Assembly (NCBI GenBank): GCA_029948255.1 | Contig: JALIZF010001649.1 | Coordinates: 434,001 to 498,000 of the forward strand | DNA from: Telmatactis stephensoni | Lineage: Eukaryota; Cnidaria; Anthozoa; Actiniaria; Isophelliidae | Length of the DNA stretch: 64,000 nt | Direction of reading: 5' to 3' | Part shown: one piece after another, positions 37,728 through 48,788 of the stretch | Layout: the number at the start of each line of letters is the position of its first letter | How positions within the stretch are numbered: position 1 is the first letter of the stretch | Translations under genes and position numbers: made by a program | The notes under the pieces: generated by a model | Databases searched by the model: none | Seen by the model: only the letters and a program-made list of their open reading frames with translations | What the model was told of the DNA's origin: nothing

Positions 37728-38800
37728 GGATCGCAACTATACCCACGACAACAGTGGAAGTTTTCCGAACAATAAAGACCACTGCACTCGTCTGGTCTAG
37801 GATCTTCTTGCTCCATCTTCCATCTTTTCAGCTCTCTCAGAAGGTCACTTCGTGAGGCCTCAAGCTCCTGACTTTTAAATGAACGATAAAATCCTAAATC
37901 TATTTCATTGTGATATCAGTAATAATATACCCTTTGCTTATTATACAATGCCAATGTCTCATACTGGGTATGTTTAACTTCATATTGAAAATAGTCATCC
38001 CACATGGATAATGTTGGATAATGTACATTTTGTAATAAGGCGCAGGAATACGGGCAACAAAATTGTAAAACATCTCACACATTTTTGCGTTGCAATTTGC
38101 ACATCAAATTTTGCTCGTACTGGGGTTTTCTGATTTAGCAAAATTTTCGCTTTTAAGGTGGCTCGATTATATTAACCATGCTTTGGTTTTTCATTCAACG
38201 AATCGAGCAATTTACTCTTGAGCAGCTAAAACGATTTTTTTTTATTGGAATTGAATCAAAGTTTTGATCTTTGTTTATTTCACTTCGATTCGTGTTGTAA
38301 TAGCAACGGTAAACAAAGATAAAATCATTTTTTTCTAAAATATTTCTCGAATTCGAGCAGCTCTAGGCAAGGGACTAGATAGACAATAAACTATTCTCTA
38401 ACGCAAAGAAATTAAGGCACAATTCAAAACTTTGGGATTCTCAAACCCTACTGTATAAGCGCACGATTTTATATCTTAAAATTTAAAAAAATCAACGCGT
38501 GTCATTTCTAGTTTTCTCGTTATCACCTACATAAGTGCTGGAAAACTTCCGTTTCCGTTTCCGCTAAATCGGAAAATTCTATTAAGTACCACAACTTCTA
38601 CTTTGTGCAAAAAGAACAATTTGTTGCGCACGAAGTGTAATACGAGCAACATTTGCTGCATGTGCAAATTGCAAGGAAACAATGTTGCGCGAAATGTTTC
38701 ATAATTTTGTTGCCCGCATTTCCGTCCCTTTCGTTATGATTACTTACAGGGAAACAGCAAGCACCGCCACCAGAAAGACCAGCAATATTTTTTTAGACAT
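37728..38800 (-). CDS. Small secreted cysteine-rich peptide precursor (3' end not located)
   Basis: Exon 1, 38800-38748: ATG followed by a textbook signal peptide (MSKKILLVFLVAVLAVS) and a GTAAGT donor in phase 2. Exon 2, 37871-37728 (144 nt, phase 2 to 2) ends in another GTAAGT donor and continues the frame. Residues 18-46 form a charged, helix-prone spacer with a KR pair at 33-34 (possible propeptide site). Cysteines then occur at 47, 52, 58, 59 and 64 (C-x4-C-x5-CC-x4-C), a spacing like inhibitor-cystine-knot or colipase-type peptides. At least one further exon is needed. A Gly-run/CLC reading near 37091-37127 is a candidate but lies beside a (CCA) microsatellite and has a poor acceptor. 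Function is unknown: hormone-like, defence, venom or matrix peptide are all possible. A TIR-bearing element sits in intron 1. Confidence 0.65.
38045..38718. mobile_element. TIR element in intron 1 of the cysteine-rich peptide gene
   Basis: GGGCAACAAAATTGTAAAAC and its counterpart GTTTCATAATTTTGTTGCCC start imperfect ends of about 75 bp (also TTGCAATTTGCACAT and TTGCTCGTA). The interior has no transposase. Confidence 0.65.
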
Positions 38801-38987
38801 CGCAGCTCCGGTTGTCGAACTAGAAAATAAGAAGATGCACATATTTTGGTTTATTAGCATGCCTGCCTACTCTGGATATACCAGAGAATAGACGCTAAAT
38901 ACACTGAAGGCCACTGGGTTATCAGTGCAATTGCAATTGGGTAATCATAAATTGTAACTGTTGTGTGTTTCACCCTCGTTAAATAAA

Positions 38988-39010
38988 GTTATTACATTAC
39001 ATTACATTAC
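38988..39010. repeat. (ATTAC)n pentanucleotide repeat
   Basis: Four to five ATTAC units. Confidence 0.85.
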
Positions 39011-40807
39011 TGCAATGGACCTAATATATAGTCAATTGAAGAAACGTTGTCGGGTCTAAAAACATAGAACATAGAAGCTGAGACCGAAATGGTGCATGGG
39101 ATGTGAATAATTATATATTATGCTGTGATGTTCTTTTGAAATTAGTTCTTTGGCTGCGACGCATTTTGCGATCAAACAGCGAAGGTGCGCCTCAAACAAA
39201 ACCCCACCTTAAGAGCTCCGCTAATATAGTCTAGTATAGTCTAGTATATATTCATACTTCTATAATACAGAATGAAAAATGGGTTCGCGTGGTTGTAGAA
39301 GAATTACAACACTTTCGAGTCGATAATCACCAACCATGAACCTCGCAAGACTAGATTAGTCTTAGATTAATTTTCCTTCGTATGATGATGCGCACTGACA
39401 GGTTTCATTATGCAATCTTCCTTCTTGACGCCTGGTTGTGCACGCTCAAAAGATAAGTTGTGAGGAGCACATGGTCGTTTATATACTGCCTTTATTTGCA
39501 TAATAAAGAGCTTTGAATCGTAACGGCCTGGTAACTAGCCGCGAAAATGCAAATTATATGCAAAATCATACTCGCAGAACTGAATTAATGTTGGAAGTTG
39601 TTGGCAAACATTTTAATATTTGGATCGTTTACTGGGGCTTTACCTTTTGCTTGGAACGAAGCTAAGACAGCTAACATAACACTGATGAAACTGATCAAAC
39701 GTCGCCCATTAACTGGCGCCAACCAACAACAAACAACACCCAACAGGGTGTTCAAAGGCATTCAACATTTTGGAGTTGATTGAACTGTTTTACTCATAAT
39801 TTGATTGGCACATGTTGGTAGATATTATTAATTCACTTTATATGAATCCTCATAAAGTGTTTGATTTTGGCTCAAACCTTGCCCATGAAATTAAAAAACC
39901 CAACAGGGTGTGTTATAAATACATCCAATATGTTGGAGGCAACAGTGTTGTAAATAAGGTTTTGGCCAACGATGCGATTTGTTATTTGGAGCACTTGCGC
40001 GGTGCTTTCTTTTTTGACTTTTCCCCATTTCTCCTAAGTGTAAATAACCTTACCTCTTTGTTGAAATTTGTGTGCTTCACAATTCGGTCTTCGTCACCGC
40101 GGACAAAATGACTGCACCCTTGCTTAACTGTCTTAATATATGGTCCAAGATTAATAAATGCTCATTTAGTAAAACTAAATTTACATCATTTAATAAAAGC
40201 CCGCGAAAACTGTATAAGATCAAAGTTCTTTTCAGCGGGCGCAAAACAACAGAATTGAGTATAAATTAATATAAATTTGAGATAAACATTCGATAAACGT
40301 TCTATAAATCAAGAAAAGACTATACTATATCCTTAAAATCCATGGCCAACTCATAACGTATTCAATATAAATTTTGTTATCTGTTTGAAATTCAGAAGGA
40401 ATATACGATGTAGGACAAATGCATAAACTATTCGTAGTATCCTCCATGATATTCAATTGAGCTCAAGAACCACGTGTAATCAATGAGGGACGACTTTAAA
40501 AGCGCGCGAAAAGATTAAATGTTTTAGACTAAAGTTTGTTTCAGCGCACAACAACAAATTTGAGTATAAGGTGAATATAATTTGTCAGAATCTATAAATA
40601 CAAAGAAGATTATATCTAGAAATATTGAAAGATCAAGAGTATATCGTATTTGCCGTAGAATCCAAGGCCAACCTGGAAACTTTACTCATAATTTATTCTC
40701 TATCAATGCAGTTAACTGCTTGAAAATGATGTACCACAATGCATAAACAATTCATAGTATCCTCCAATCGATCAATGACTGGAATAGAAAATTAATTTTG
40801 TTTTTCC
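39011..40807. other. Intergenic DNA, nothing coding recognised
   Basis: Open frames at 39.6-40.3 kb lack recognisable domains. Motifs such as CCCAACAGGGTGT and CAATATGTTGGAGGCAACA are repeat-like. Confidence 0.5.
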
Positions 40808-41525
40808 CGCTAGAACTTAAGAACCACGTGTATTCAATGATGATGGTGAAGTGTTGACAGTGTCTGGTTGCATGCACGACTGACACTTACAAGTATGAGA
40901 ACACGCAAGGGATGTTATTTATAAATGTATATGTTCAAGATCTCAAATATTTGGCTCAAAATATCAAAATCTCAAGATATTAAAGCCCCAAACACTCTTT
41001 CGTTCATTATCTGATCATTTGATAATATCACTGTCAAACTCATCGCACAGAAACTTGTCTTTCGGGACATCCATTGTTATGGCAGGCCGAGAACCAAAAG
41101 TCGGATGAGATCGTTTCAGTCTCCTTTAAGTAACACTGCGTGTAAAAAGTATGCAACTCTCTATTGTTTCGATGCATTTCACCCGGCTTCCCCATATAAG
41201 AACGGTTGGATTTTCAGGCTGAGAATACGCCAACCTATGAACAACATGTTAAGAAACAAAATGTGGTAACAGGGAAGTTTCTTTTGTGTGAACTTGAACT
41301 GCTTTCATCCAAGCATGAGATTCCAGAACTTAAGAACCACGTGTAATCAATGAGGTACGACTTTATGCGTGAAAGAATCTGTCTGATGGTGAAGTGTTGA
41401 CAGTGTCTGGTTGCATGCACGACCGAACCCTGCAAATATAAGTACATGCAAGCGATGATATTAATAAATGATCAAAATCTCAACTATTTGGCTCAAAATA
41501 TCAAAATTTCAAGATATCAAAGCTA
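40808..41525. repeat. Direct repeat pair about 520 bp apart
   Basis: 40808-40985 and 41330-41525 share AACTTAAGAACCACGTGT, GGTGAAGTGTTGACAGTGTC, TGGTTGCATGCACGAC and GGCTCAAAATATCAAAAT. The CACGTG hexamer occurs a third time at about 40470. Confidence 0.75.
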
Positions 41526-41626
41526 TCTTTCGTTCTTTCAAGTACGCTTTGATATAACCAAATGTATATCATTATATACATCTTCAAATTATCATGATAT
41601 TATCACATTATTAGATATACACTTGG

Positions 41627-41779
41627 TTATTCTTGGTTTGCAACCATTCCCAGGAGAACGAATTGGACAAAAGTTCCTCCAGTCATGGTAGTGGTTTTCT
41701 TTTGTCGAGTCTTCCAGCATGCCCGCCGTTTCTTTTGTTCAATTCAATCTCCTGGGAATGGTTGCAAACCAAGAATATC
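41627..41779. mobile_element. Palindromic MITE, 48-bp arms
   Basis: TATTCTTGGTTTGCAACCAT at the left and ATGGTTGCAAACCAAGAATA at the right, with a 57-nt loop. Confidence 0.8.
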
Positions 41780-42474
41780 AACAGCACAAAATGGAAAAAA
41801 TGGCAACCCACAGTAGGGGGGTGATCAACCCGCTATTGTAACCGATCGAACTCGTTGTAACGGGTTGACTTCAACCCGCTACGACCGCTTTGAGAGTACC
41901 CTCGATTTTCTCAAAATTATATCCCAAGCTTCGCAAGTACACAAGATCTCAAAATCTCGAGATAGCGAGCCGACACGATTACGTTTTCTGATATCGCGGA
42001 CTTCGAGTTCATAAAAGCTAGCTATATAGATAAGACAGCGTACATGGAAGAATGCTGCTTTTCATATACACCACATAGATTTTCTCAATTAATTTGCAAT
42101 TGTATCGCTCGTATTCAGTATGTGCGATAAAATTATATTGAGAAATAGTTGGTCCAAGTTGGTCCGTCATGCGCGGCATTCTAAAAAAGTGAGAGGTTCC
42201 GAGTCACCTAGCATTTGTTTCGACTTCTTTCCATTCTGTGTCGCTTCAATAAAGAAACAGGGTTAATTAAAAAGTGCAGAGACAGCTTCTTGGCAGACCA
42301 GCTTGCGACGAAGGGAATACCGAGCGCGCTGACGCTAATTATCAGAATTATCTTTCTTCCAAAAATCTTTTTATTACCGATGATACCACTAGCATAAACA
42401 CTGTAAATTCTCGAAAGTATTTTGTTACTCTCAGGGTGGTGTAAAAGTTACTTTTCCAAGGAGAGTAATTTAAA

Positions 42475-43040
42475 TTTTACTTTTAGCTTGATATCCTTTT
42501 GTTGTGGTAGCTTCTTTTGAAAATAAGAACTATGGATCTCTGTCCTCGTTTCTAACACCATAAATAATAATATTTGGCTTAAAGTTTGTTAAGCTTCAAG
42601 GTCTTATAATGGTTCAGTCAGGACCGAAGTGATATGACACCCGCAAATATATACTGACAGTTTATTTAAATGAACGTCCTATTAAAATATGTACAAAAAT
42701 CAACGGCTTTATGCGATGAAAAGTTATCACATAGAATGAGAACCGCTTTTTCGTTAATGTCTTCAAAATCTTAAGGTATGTCAATGATTAATTAACTATA
42801 ATTCCAACGTGACAGACATAACAGCTAAGGACGAGTTATTAATGACGCTCAGCTTCAGGACTGCTCTTTTAATTTCAATTTCTATAAATCAAACAGTTTT
42901 TACAGCTGCGCTAATGAAAACATCATTCCATATCACTCAACAGCTTGCTTTGATGAAAGGTAAATGAGTCAAATTTCTCCACGAACATCAACTTATGTTA
43001 GAACACATTTTATAGTTATTCCTTTTTGTCCTAAAACGAG
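42475..43040. repeat. Diverged direct repeat flanking the GPCR region (copy 1)
   Basis: Aligns with 46155-46830: ATAATAATATTTGGCTTAAA, GACAGTTTATTT, ATCAACGG and TATCA(C/T)TCAACAGCTT in the same order. Confidence 0.65.
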
Positions 43041-43394
43041 AATTTCATACAAACTAACAATGAATATCGCATGGTATTTATCCGCATTCATTTGGGTACA
43101 CTGTCTAGTCGTGTACAAATTCGTTTGAAACGACTTCATTTGCTCTTTTCTTACTGCAGCATATTGATCTTGGGTACACATTCTTGATTCGAGTTTCCAT
43201 ATGTATTCACGCCAAATCACATTATAAAATAACCATCATATTATGCGCGCTCTCATTGGCCAGAAGGCCGGACCCGTATACTGCGAACTATAAATATGCA
43301 CACAGCACGCAGCACAGCACAGCACGAATATTTTTTTAGTATAAATGAACTTAACAAATATTATCGCAGATGGTTTGGGGTTGTCTGTCCTTTT

Positions 43395-43546
43395 AGGGCT
43401 AGTTTTCACTAGTGACATAAGCATAAGCATAAGCAACATACGCAGACTCATTAGCAGTGCTTGTTTTTTTCACACCTATGTGATAAATACAATACTGAGT
43501 CTGCGTATGTTGCTTATGCTAATGTAGCTAGTGAAAACCAGGCTTA
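43395..43546. mobile_element. Hairpin MITE
   Basis: GGCTAGTTTTCACTAGTGAC at the left and CTAGTGAAAACCAGGC at the right. Inner arms GCATAAGCAACATACGCAGA and TCTGCGTATGTTGCTTATGC are perfect complements. Confidence 0.8.
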
Positions 43547-43650
43547 ATTGCACACTCTCGACGTCATATAATGTTCAAAACATTATTACGAATTACGAGC
43601 GCAGCGAAACTTTGGGTTTTTGGAGTGCCTTTCTACAGCGTTTCGGAAGG

Positions 43651-44065
43651 CTAACAGGGATGACCGGCTGTGTTCGTCCGGATCCATTCTTGGTCCTGGC
43701 CTCGGCATAAAATCGTCTCAGGCAGGATACTGTCAAGATTTTCGTCGCTCATCTCCAAGAGAGACCTGTTAGTGACATCGCGGTCACGGCACCATTCTGT
43801 GTAAACAACCACAAACCGTAAAATTTTCAAACAGTATAGTTCCAACTACAAAATTTACCTTCAATCGTGTTAATAATCCACTTGGTATTTCTTTTGTTCC
43901 TTTTGCAGCTTCCGCTGAGCTTATGACGTCAGTCAAATCCTTGTCCGAGAGGAACAAAACGTGATTGTTTTTCGGCACTTTCTGACTGCTGTTCACTAAT
44001 ATCTGCGAGGCTAATCAATTCCTCGTCAGAATCAGACCATTCTGGGACGAAATCGTCATTCTCAA
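43651..44065 (-). pseudogene. Decayed N-terminal fragment of a DUF3504/QRICH1-ZMYM-like protein
   Basis: Across three frames on the minus strand one can read an acidic stretch (NDDFVPEWSDSDEEL), then SRFVPL/LSDKDLTDVI, then KRNTKWIINTIEEWCRDRDV, then TNRSLLEMSDENLDSIL. This order resembles the N-terminal recombinase-like part of cnidarian proteins with DUF3504 (related to Crypton-derived tyrosine recombinases). A possible GTAAAT...ACAG intron joins the last two pieces, but an earlier frame change remains. It could be a transposon remnant or an exon pair with an error. Confidence 0.4.
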
Positions 44066-44278
44066 GTAAAAGTTTGAAGCTCAAAAGTTAGAAACTATTC
44101 GAAATTGGTTATCTTTTTGCGTGCAAAAAGAGAAAAATTAATTAAAGTGAAAAAAATCACTTTGGTTTGCATGACAAGATGTCGCGAACACAGTGTGTCT
44201 GTCCTCTTATATGACACACTCTAATCAACCAATCAGATTGCGAGATTAGTATCAAGTGTTGTAAAAACTGAATTGCCC

Positions 44279-44416
44279 GCTGTGCTGTGTGCAGATTTTG
44301 AGCACTTCATTGGGAATTGATCAGAACACTCGAAAAGCGTTGAGAACACTGAACGTTGAACACTTCTCTCGTGTTCTCATTAATCTCCGCGTGCTCTAAG
44401 TCTGCACACAGCACGT
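44279..44416. mobile_element. Hairpin MITE downstream of the GPCR
   Basis: GCTGTGCTGTGTGCAGATTT at the left and GTCTGCACACAGCACG at the right, with GAGCAC/GTGCTC continuing the arms. Confidence 0.65.
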
Positions 44417-44497
44417 GCGCGTTTTCTATTTCTTCAAAAACATATGGAAACTGCTATTCTTGGAAAATTCATTATTTGCACCAAGCTCTCTTGGTTT

Positions 44498-45634
44498 TTA
44501 CTCAGCAACAACAACTTTGTTACTTGTCGAACGATCTTCCAAAGGACATTTTGAACGCGCAGGGTTAGCACAAGAAGTTGCAGGTAAATTAATTATACCG
44601 AGTTCGATTGTGTCTGTCGGTTGAGGTTCTTGGGATGGTCTGCCAAACAGTAACAACTTTGCTGCTTCTCGAAAGTCTTTGAGAAAAACAATGTATATAC
44701 ATGGACTGAAACATGAGTTTACAAGTAATAGAAAATCTGCCATGAAGTACAAGGTTGCCTCGTCAATACACGCTTGCTTCATTGCGATACCTTTTTTAGA
44801 GTTATAGTCGTAAATAGACCAATAAAGATCGATAGAAAAAGCTGGAAGATATGAACAACTGTAAAGCAGCAATGAACATAGGACCATCTTCATAGCACCA
44901 GCCATTCTCTTTGCTCTCATTCGTTGCTGGATGTTGGAAAGATTTGCTGACATGACGTCAGAGCTTGACAAGGATCGCAGTGTCAGTGTACCAAGAATAA
45001 CAACAGTTAACAAAGAAGTAACGAAAAACAACACCACAAGCGTAGACCAAATGAATAGGTTTCTGACCGAATAAAAATCACACTTATAAAATGATCCATA
45101 TATGTTAATGCTTTGCCAAAAGTACAAGTTGTAGGCCGACAAAGACACTGGAAGCAGCCAAGAGCTCACAACCAATACAGTGCGCGTTTTTCTTGAATGT
45201 GGCAGAGCTCTCTGTACTGTCAATCGTGTTGCTCTAAATCGTTCTACACTTATTAAGAGTAAATTGACCAATGTGACCAGTCTAACTGTATCGTCAAAGA
45301 ATCTACTAAGTTTACAAAAGATATCTGCAACGAGTTTACCTTGAGCAATCTTAAAGACGTCATTAGAAACAGTGTATCGTATTTGTCTCGTGGAAAACTT
45401 CAAAACGACCAAGATATCTGATAGGGCCATGTTGATTATCATATAATGAATATTTTTCCGCACAGTGTACTTAACAGCCAGTAAAACAATCAAAACATTA
45501 CCAAACAGTGCAAATCCACCAACTACAACGATAACCATGATTTTAGCCGTTTGGACGAGCTCAATAGAGTTTTTGTTAGGCGATTCCTTGACCTTGCAGT
45601 ACATAGAAATTGATTGGTTTACAGAAATGTTCAT
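44498..45634 (-). CDS. Class A (rhodopsin-like) G protein-coupled receptor, intact
   Basis: Single-exon 378-residue receptor. The first ATG in frame is at 45634; the open frame extends further upstream without an ATG. The N-terminus has two sequons (NIS at 2, NQS at 6). TM1 carries GN at 45-46, TM2 LSD at 71-73, and there is a TM3-proximal Cys107. ERF at 131-133 replaces the usual DRY. TM4 Trp is at 159, an extracellular-loop Cys at 185, and a TM6 proline at 264 in SYLP lacks the usual tryptophan. TM7 has SPCIY at 310-314 in place of NPxxY, followed by a basic helix 8 (FLKDFREAAK). This is a plasma-membrane receptor that probably couples to G proteins; the ligand is unknown. It resembles the lineage-specific orphan GPCRs common in cnidarians. 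A second copy lies head-to-head 3.2 kb away. Confidence 0.88.
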   Translation of the reverse strand: MNISVNQSISMYCKVKESPNKNSIELVQTAKIMVIVVVGGFALFGNVLIVLLAVKYTVRKNIHYMIINMALSDILVVLKFSTRQIRYTVSNDVFKIAQGKLVADIFCKLSRFFDDTVRLVTLVNLLLISVERFRATRLTVQRALPHSRKTRTVLVVSSWLLPVSLSAYNLYFWQSINIYGSFYKCDFYSVRNLFIWSTLVVLFFVTSLLTVVILGTLTLRSLSSSDVMSANLSNIQQRMRAKRMAGAMKMVLCSLLLYSCSYLPAFSIDLYWSIYDYNSKKGIAMKQACIDEATLYFMADFLLLVNSCFSPCIYIVFLKDFREAAKLLLFGRPSQEPQPTDTIELGIINLPATSCANPARSKCPLEDRSTSNKVVVAE

Positions 45635-46154
45635 TGCCTCCTTGTTCGCGTGGAGTTGTCTTTTATATTGTAATATTGGGGGACCAGGGTAGGTTCTTTT
45701 GTATGAGCGGAAATCAATTACGGAAACTTTACTGTAGTAGGCCAAAAGTCAGCAAGAATAAAGACACAATTGTCAACAATACGTTTACCTTGCAGTCTGA
45801 TGCTTTTATGAAGCAGGATATTTGCCGACAATTTTTTTCTTGATCTTGTCGTCCTTTTATGTCGGCCAATAAGCGCGAGGACATAGCTGGGATGTCTCGG
45901 TGGAATACCGCAGATAAAGATGATTTCCTCCTGTACGATTGTTAAAATTTAGGACAAAAAGTTCGCAGCTGTGCAGTGCTGAACTTAATTTTAATGTAAC
46001 TGTCCAATAGAGACTAAACAAAGAAATGTTTGAGACTAGGTCTTGGGCACGTCATTTACAAAGGACGTTGAAAATTTGAAAATTTGTCTGGCATACGAAA
46101 TACTCAACTCCAACCTCCTTGACAAATCTGATTTTTCCAACTTTTGCTTGGCAA
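45635..46154 (-). promoter_or_regulatory. Presumed 5' region of the intact GPCR gene
   Basis: The frame stays open to 45745 without an ATG, and an acceptor-like CTACTACAG lies at about 45734, so a noncoding 5' exon further up is possible. No clear TATA box. Confidence 0.3.
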
Positions 46155-46830
46155 TTCTTTTTTTGCAATAGCTTCATTCAACCACTATGAATCCCTGTCT
46201 TCGTCGCTAATACCATAGATAATAATATTTGGCTTAAAGTTTATTAACCGTCAAAATTATATGATGGTTCAATCAGGGGCGGCGCAATTGACCGGCCAAA
46301 TATATCTTTTGACAGTTTATTTGTATAAACGTCCTACCAAGATATATACTGAAATCAACGGAAGGTTTTTGAATGAAAATTTATTGAATAGAATATGCAA
46401 ACCCGCTTTTTCATAAATGTCTTTAATGCCATTAATTTCTGCTTTTCAAAAAGTCGTTCCTGAGCACAAGAAATTCTAGCGACCATCCAACCAATTCATT
46501 TTAGCAGAACTTCCAACTGCAACTTAATTTCCTAGAGTTAAGATATGACGACGATTCATTCACTTTAATTTCAAATTGACAGCAACAGGACAACAGCTAA
46601 CGACGGGTAATAACCCTCAGTATCGGGATTGCTCTTTTAATCTAAATTTCAATATATAATCAATCAAACGGGGTTTTCCTAATATATAGTGAATGAACGC
46701 TAATAAATACATCATTTCATATCATTCAACAGCTTCAGTTGTTTTAATGAAAGATATATTCGGCATCCAATTTATTCTCAAACACCAGTCTTATATTAGA
46801 AGATATTCTCAATATATTCCTTTCGAATAA
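46155..46830. repeat. Diverged direct repeat flanking the GPCR region (copy 2)
   Basis: The counterpart of 42475-43040, about 3.7 kb away. The intact GPCR lies between the two copies and the disrupted one lies beyond copy 2. Confidence 0.65.
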
Positions 46831-47053
46831 AAAATAAAATCGGGAAAAAATATTTCTATCTTGCATGATTTCTGATGGCATCAAGACAAATGAATTGTCC
46901 GTAATCTACTTCATACAAAATAATTTATATCATGATCGAGTGTCTTTTTGAAAAAGATTATTCACTGTTTTCTGCTCACGTGGAATAAAACCATTAAAAA
47001 AATCTGGAACCTACTGTTATAAGGTCATCTCTTCGAGGGTACGTTGTATTTAA

Positions 47054-47897
47054 GGACGTTCGCGGGCATTGTTCACGCGCACTTCTACTGCGCAGGCTAG
47101 CGCGCGCTCAACTAAATCCAAGATGGCGGCCGTAAAACAATATTTTTTTCGATAATTTCTTTTTTTTCTTTTTTTGAAGAAAAAATTGTTCAAGTTTGTA
47201 GGAAAAATTAAAATAATGGAAATTCAAGGCTGAAAAAAATTATTTGGGTTGAAGAAGCGCAGAAAAAAGAAAGAAAAAGACAAAAAAGGAACCCACGAAA
47301 CCCAGTCTCCACTCGGTTTTCAAGATGGCGATGGACTTGGCTTGTCACGGTCATCACGGATCCAGTTTTTAACGGTGAATATCTCTTCAAAATTAACGGT
47401 GACCCCCATTTTTTATTTTCTCATTTTGAAGAGCTACTAAATATCAACATCCTGTTAGTTTTTCAGAAAATCGACATTTATTTTTCGTATGGAAAAACGA
47501 CATTTTCTGCCTAATTTTGATCCACGAATTCGAAAGAATGCGACAATTTTGTTGGAGACCACTACTTGTTGTTGCCTAAAAAAATTACTTGCTTTTTTGA
47601 TACGGCATCTAAATAACGTTTTTAAAACAAATGGATAGTTGGAGAAGCATTCTTGTACCTTTTTTACTATGTCCGGTGATTTTTTCACGGAAAACAAATT
47701 TTCGTTCTCTTTACTTTATGCTTCGTGAAGAAGGCTCTGCAAAGTGCAAAATTGGCCAACTTCTCAGCGATGTAGCTCACGAAATTTAACGGTGACTCCC
47801 AACTTTTTTGGCCTTATTTGATGAGTTTCATGATGATTTATCAACATGCTAAATTGCAGCGATTTTTCATTTATTTGGCATTTTCCCGCGAACGTCC
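47054..47897. mobile_element. Non-autonomous DNA transposon with TTAA target duplication
   Basis: 13-bp terminal inverted repeats GGACGTTCGCGGG (47054-47066) and CCCGCGAACGTCC (47885-47897), each flanked outside by TTAA (47050-47053 and 47898-47901). The 844-nt interior has no transposase reading frame. TTAA duplication is the signature of piggyBac-type elements, but the TIR is not one I recognise. Confidence 0.7.
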
Positions 47898-48788
47898 TTA
47901 ATTCGGTATATTTCACGACAATAAAAATTATCTATTTTCCTTTCTCAGTTATCTTCGCACGCTATTCTAACATGATATTGCAAAGAATTACCACAGTCAT
48001 TTCAACTTAAGGAAAACTTCAAAGCCCGATAATGAAACTTGTATTTTCGTGGGCCTCGTAATATCCCCTGACTCATTTCCTCTGTTGTTTGCCATATTTA
48101 AAATGCGACAAATCAAGCCAGAGAAATTTCAGAGATAGTAATAATGAGAACCCAATTAACAACGATATTCAACCTCAACACAAGGCTAAAGCTTCGGTGT
48201 CAAAAGTTTTAAGGTTTAATTATAGTGAGCGTAAAAGGTTTTAGAAAAAAATGAAAGTTGATTAGATAAATAACTATTTTTTTTTTGTATTGCCGAGTAA
48301 GGATCATATTCAAGGAAATGTCAATATCCTGGTAGGTCCGCAGGAAATCACTTTTTAATTTTCCAATATTTGAAAGAACATCTCAGTCTTTATACAAAAT
48401 GACGTGCAGTTGGCGTCACTGCTCCATTGAAAGATCCTAATAGAATGAACACCTATCGAGGCTTTATGAAAAAAGTAAACAGTCGATCAATCGATCTTTC
48501 TTCGCGAACAAAAAGGGAAAGAGAAACAGGTGGAGATGTTTTCATGTTGTGACATCTTCAAGAAAACAACATTTAACATTCAAATTATAGCGCACAAAAA
48601 ATTGAAACCTCAGGAAAAATAACACGAAGGGACAGATACACATAGGGACAAAAACCAAACTAGAAGATTGAACATTAAGTGAGAAGTTTAAGAATACTTT
48701 CTACCAGACCTTAAAGTATCGATAACCTCGTGGCCCTCAAGAGCGTCATCAAGAGGCCCTTTATCTTCTGGAAGAAGCATGGAAGAAA
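47898..48788 (+). other. Region upstream of the broken GPCR
   Basis: AT-rich with no recognised frame; presumed former promoter of the plus-strand receptor copy. Confidence 0.35.
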
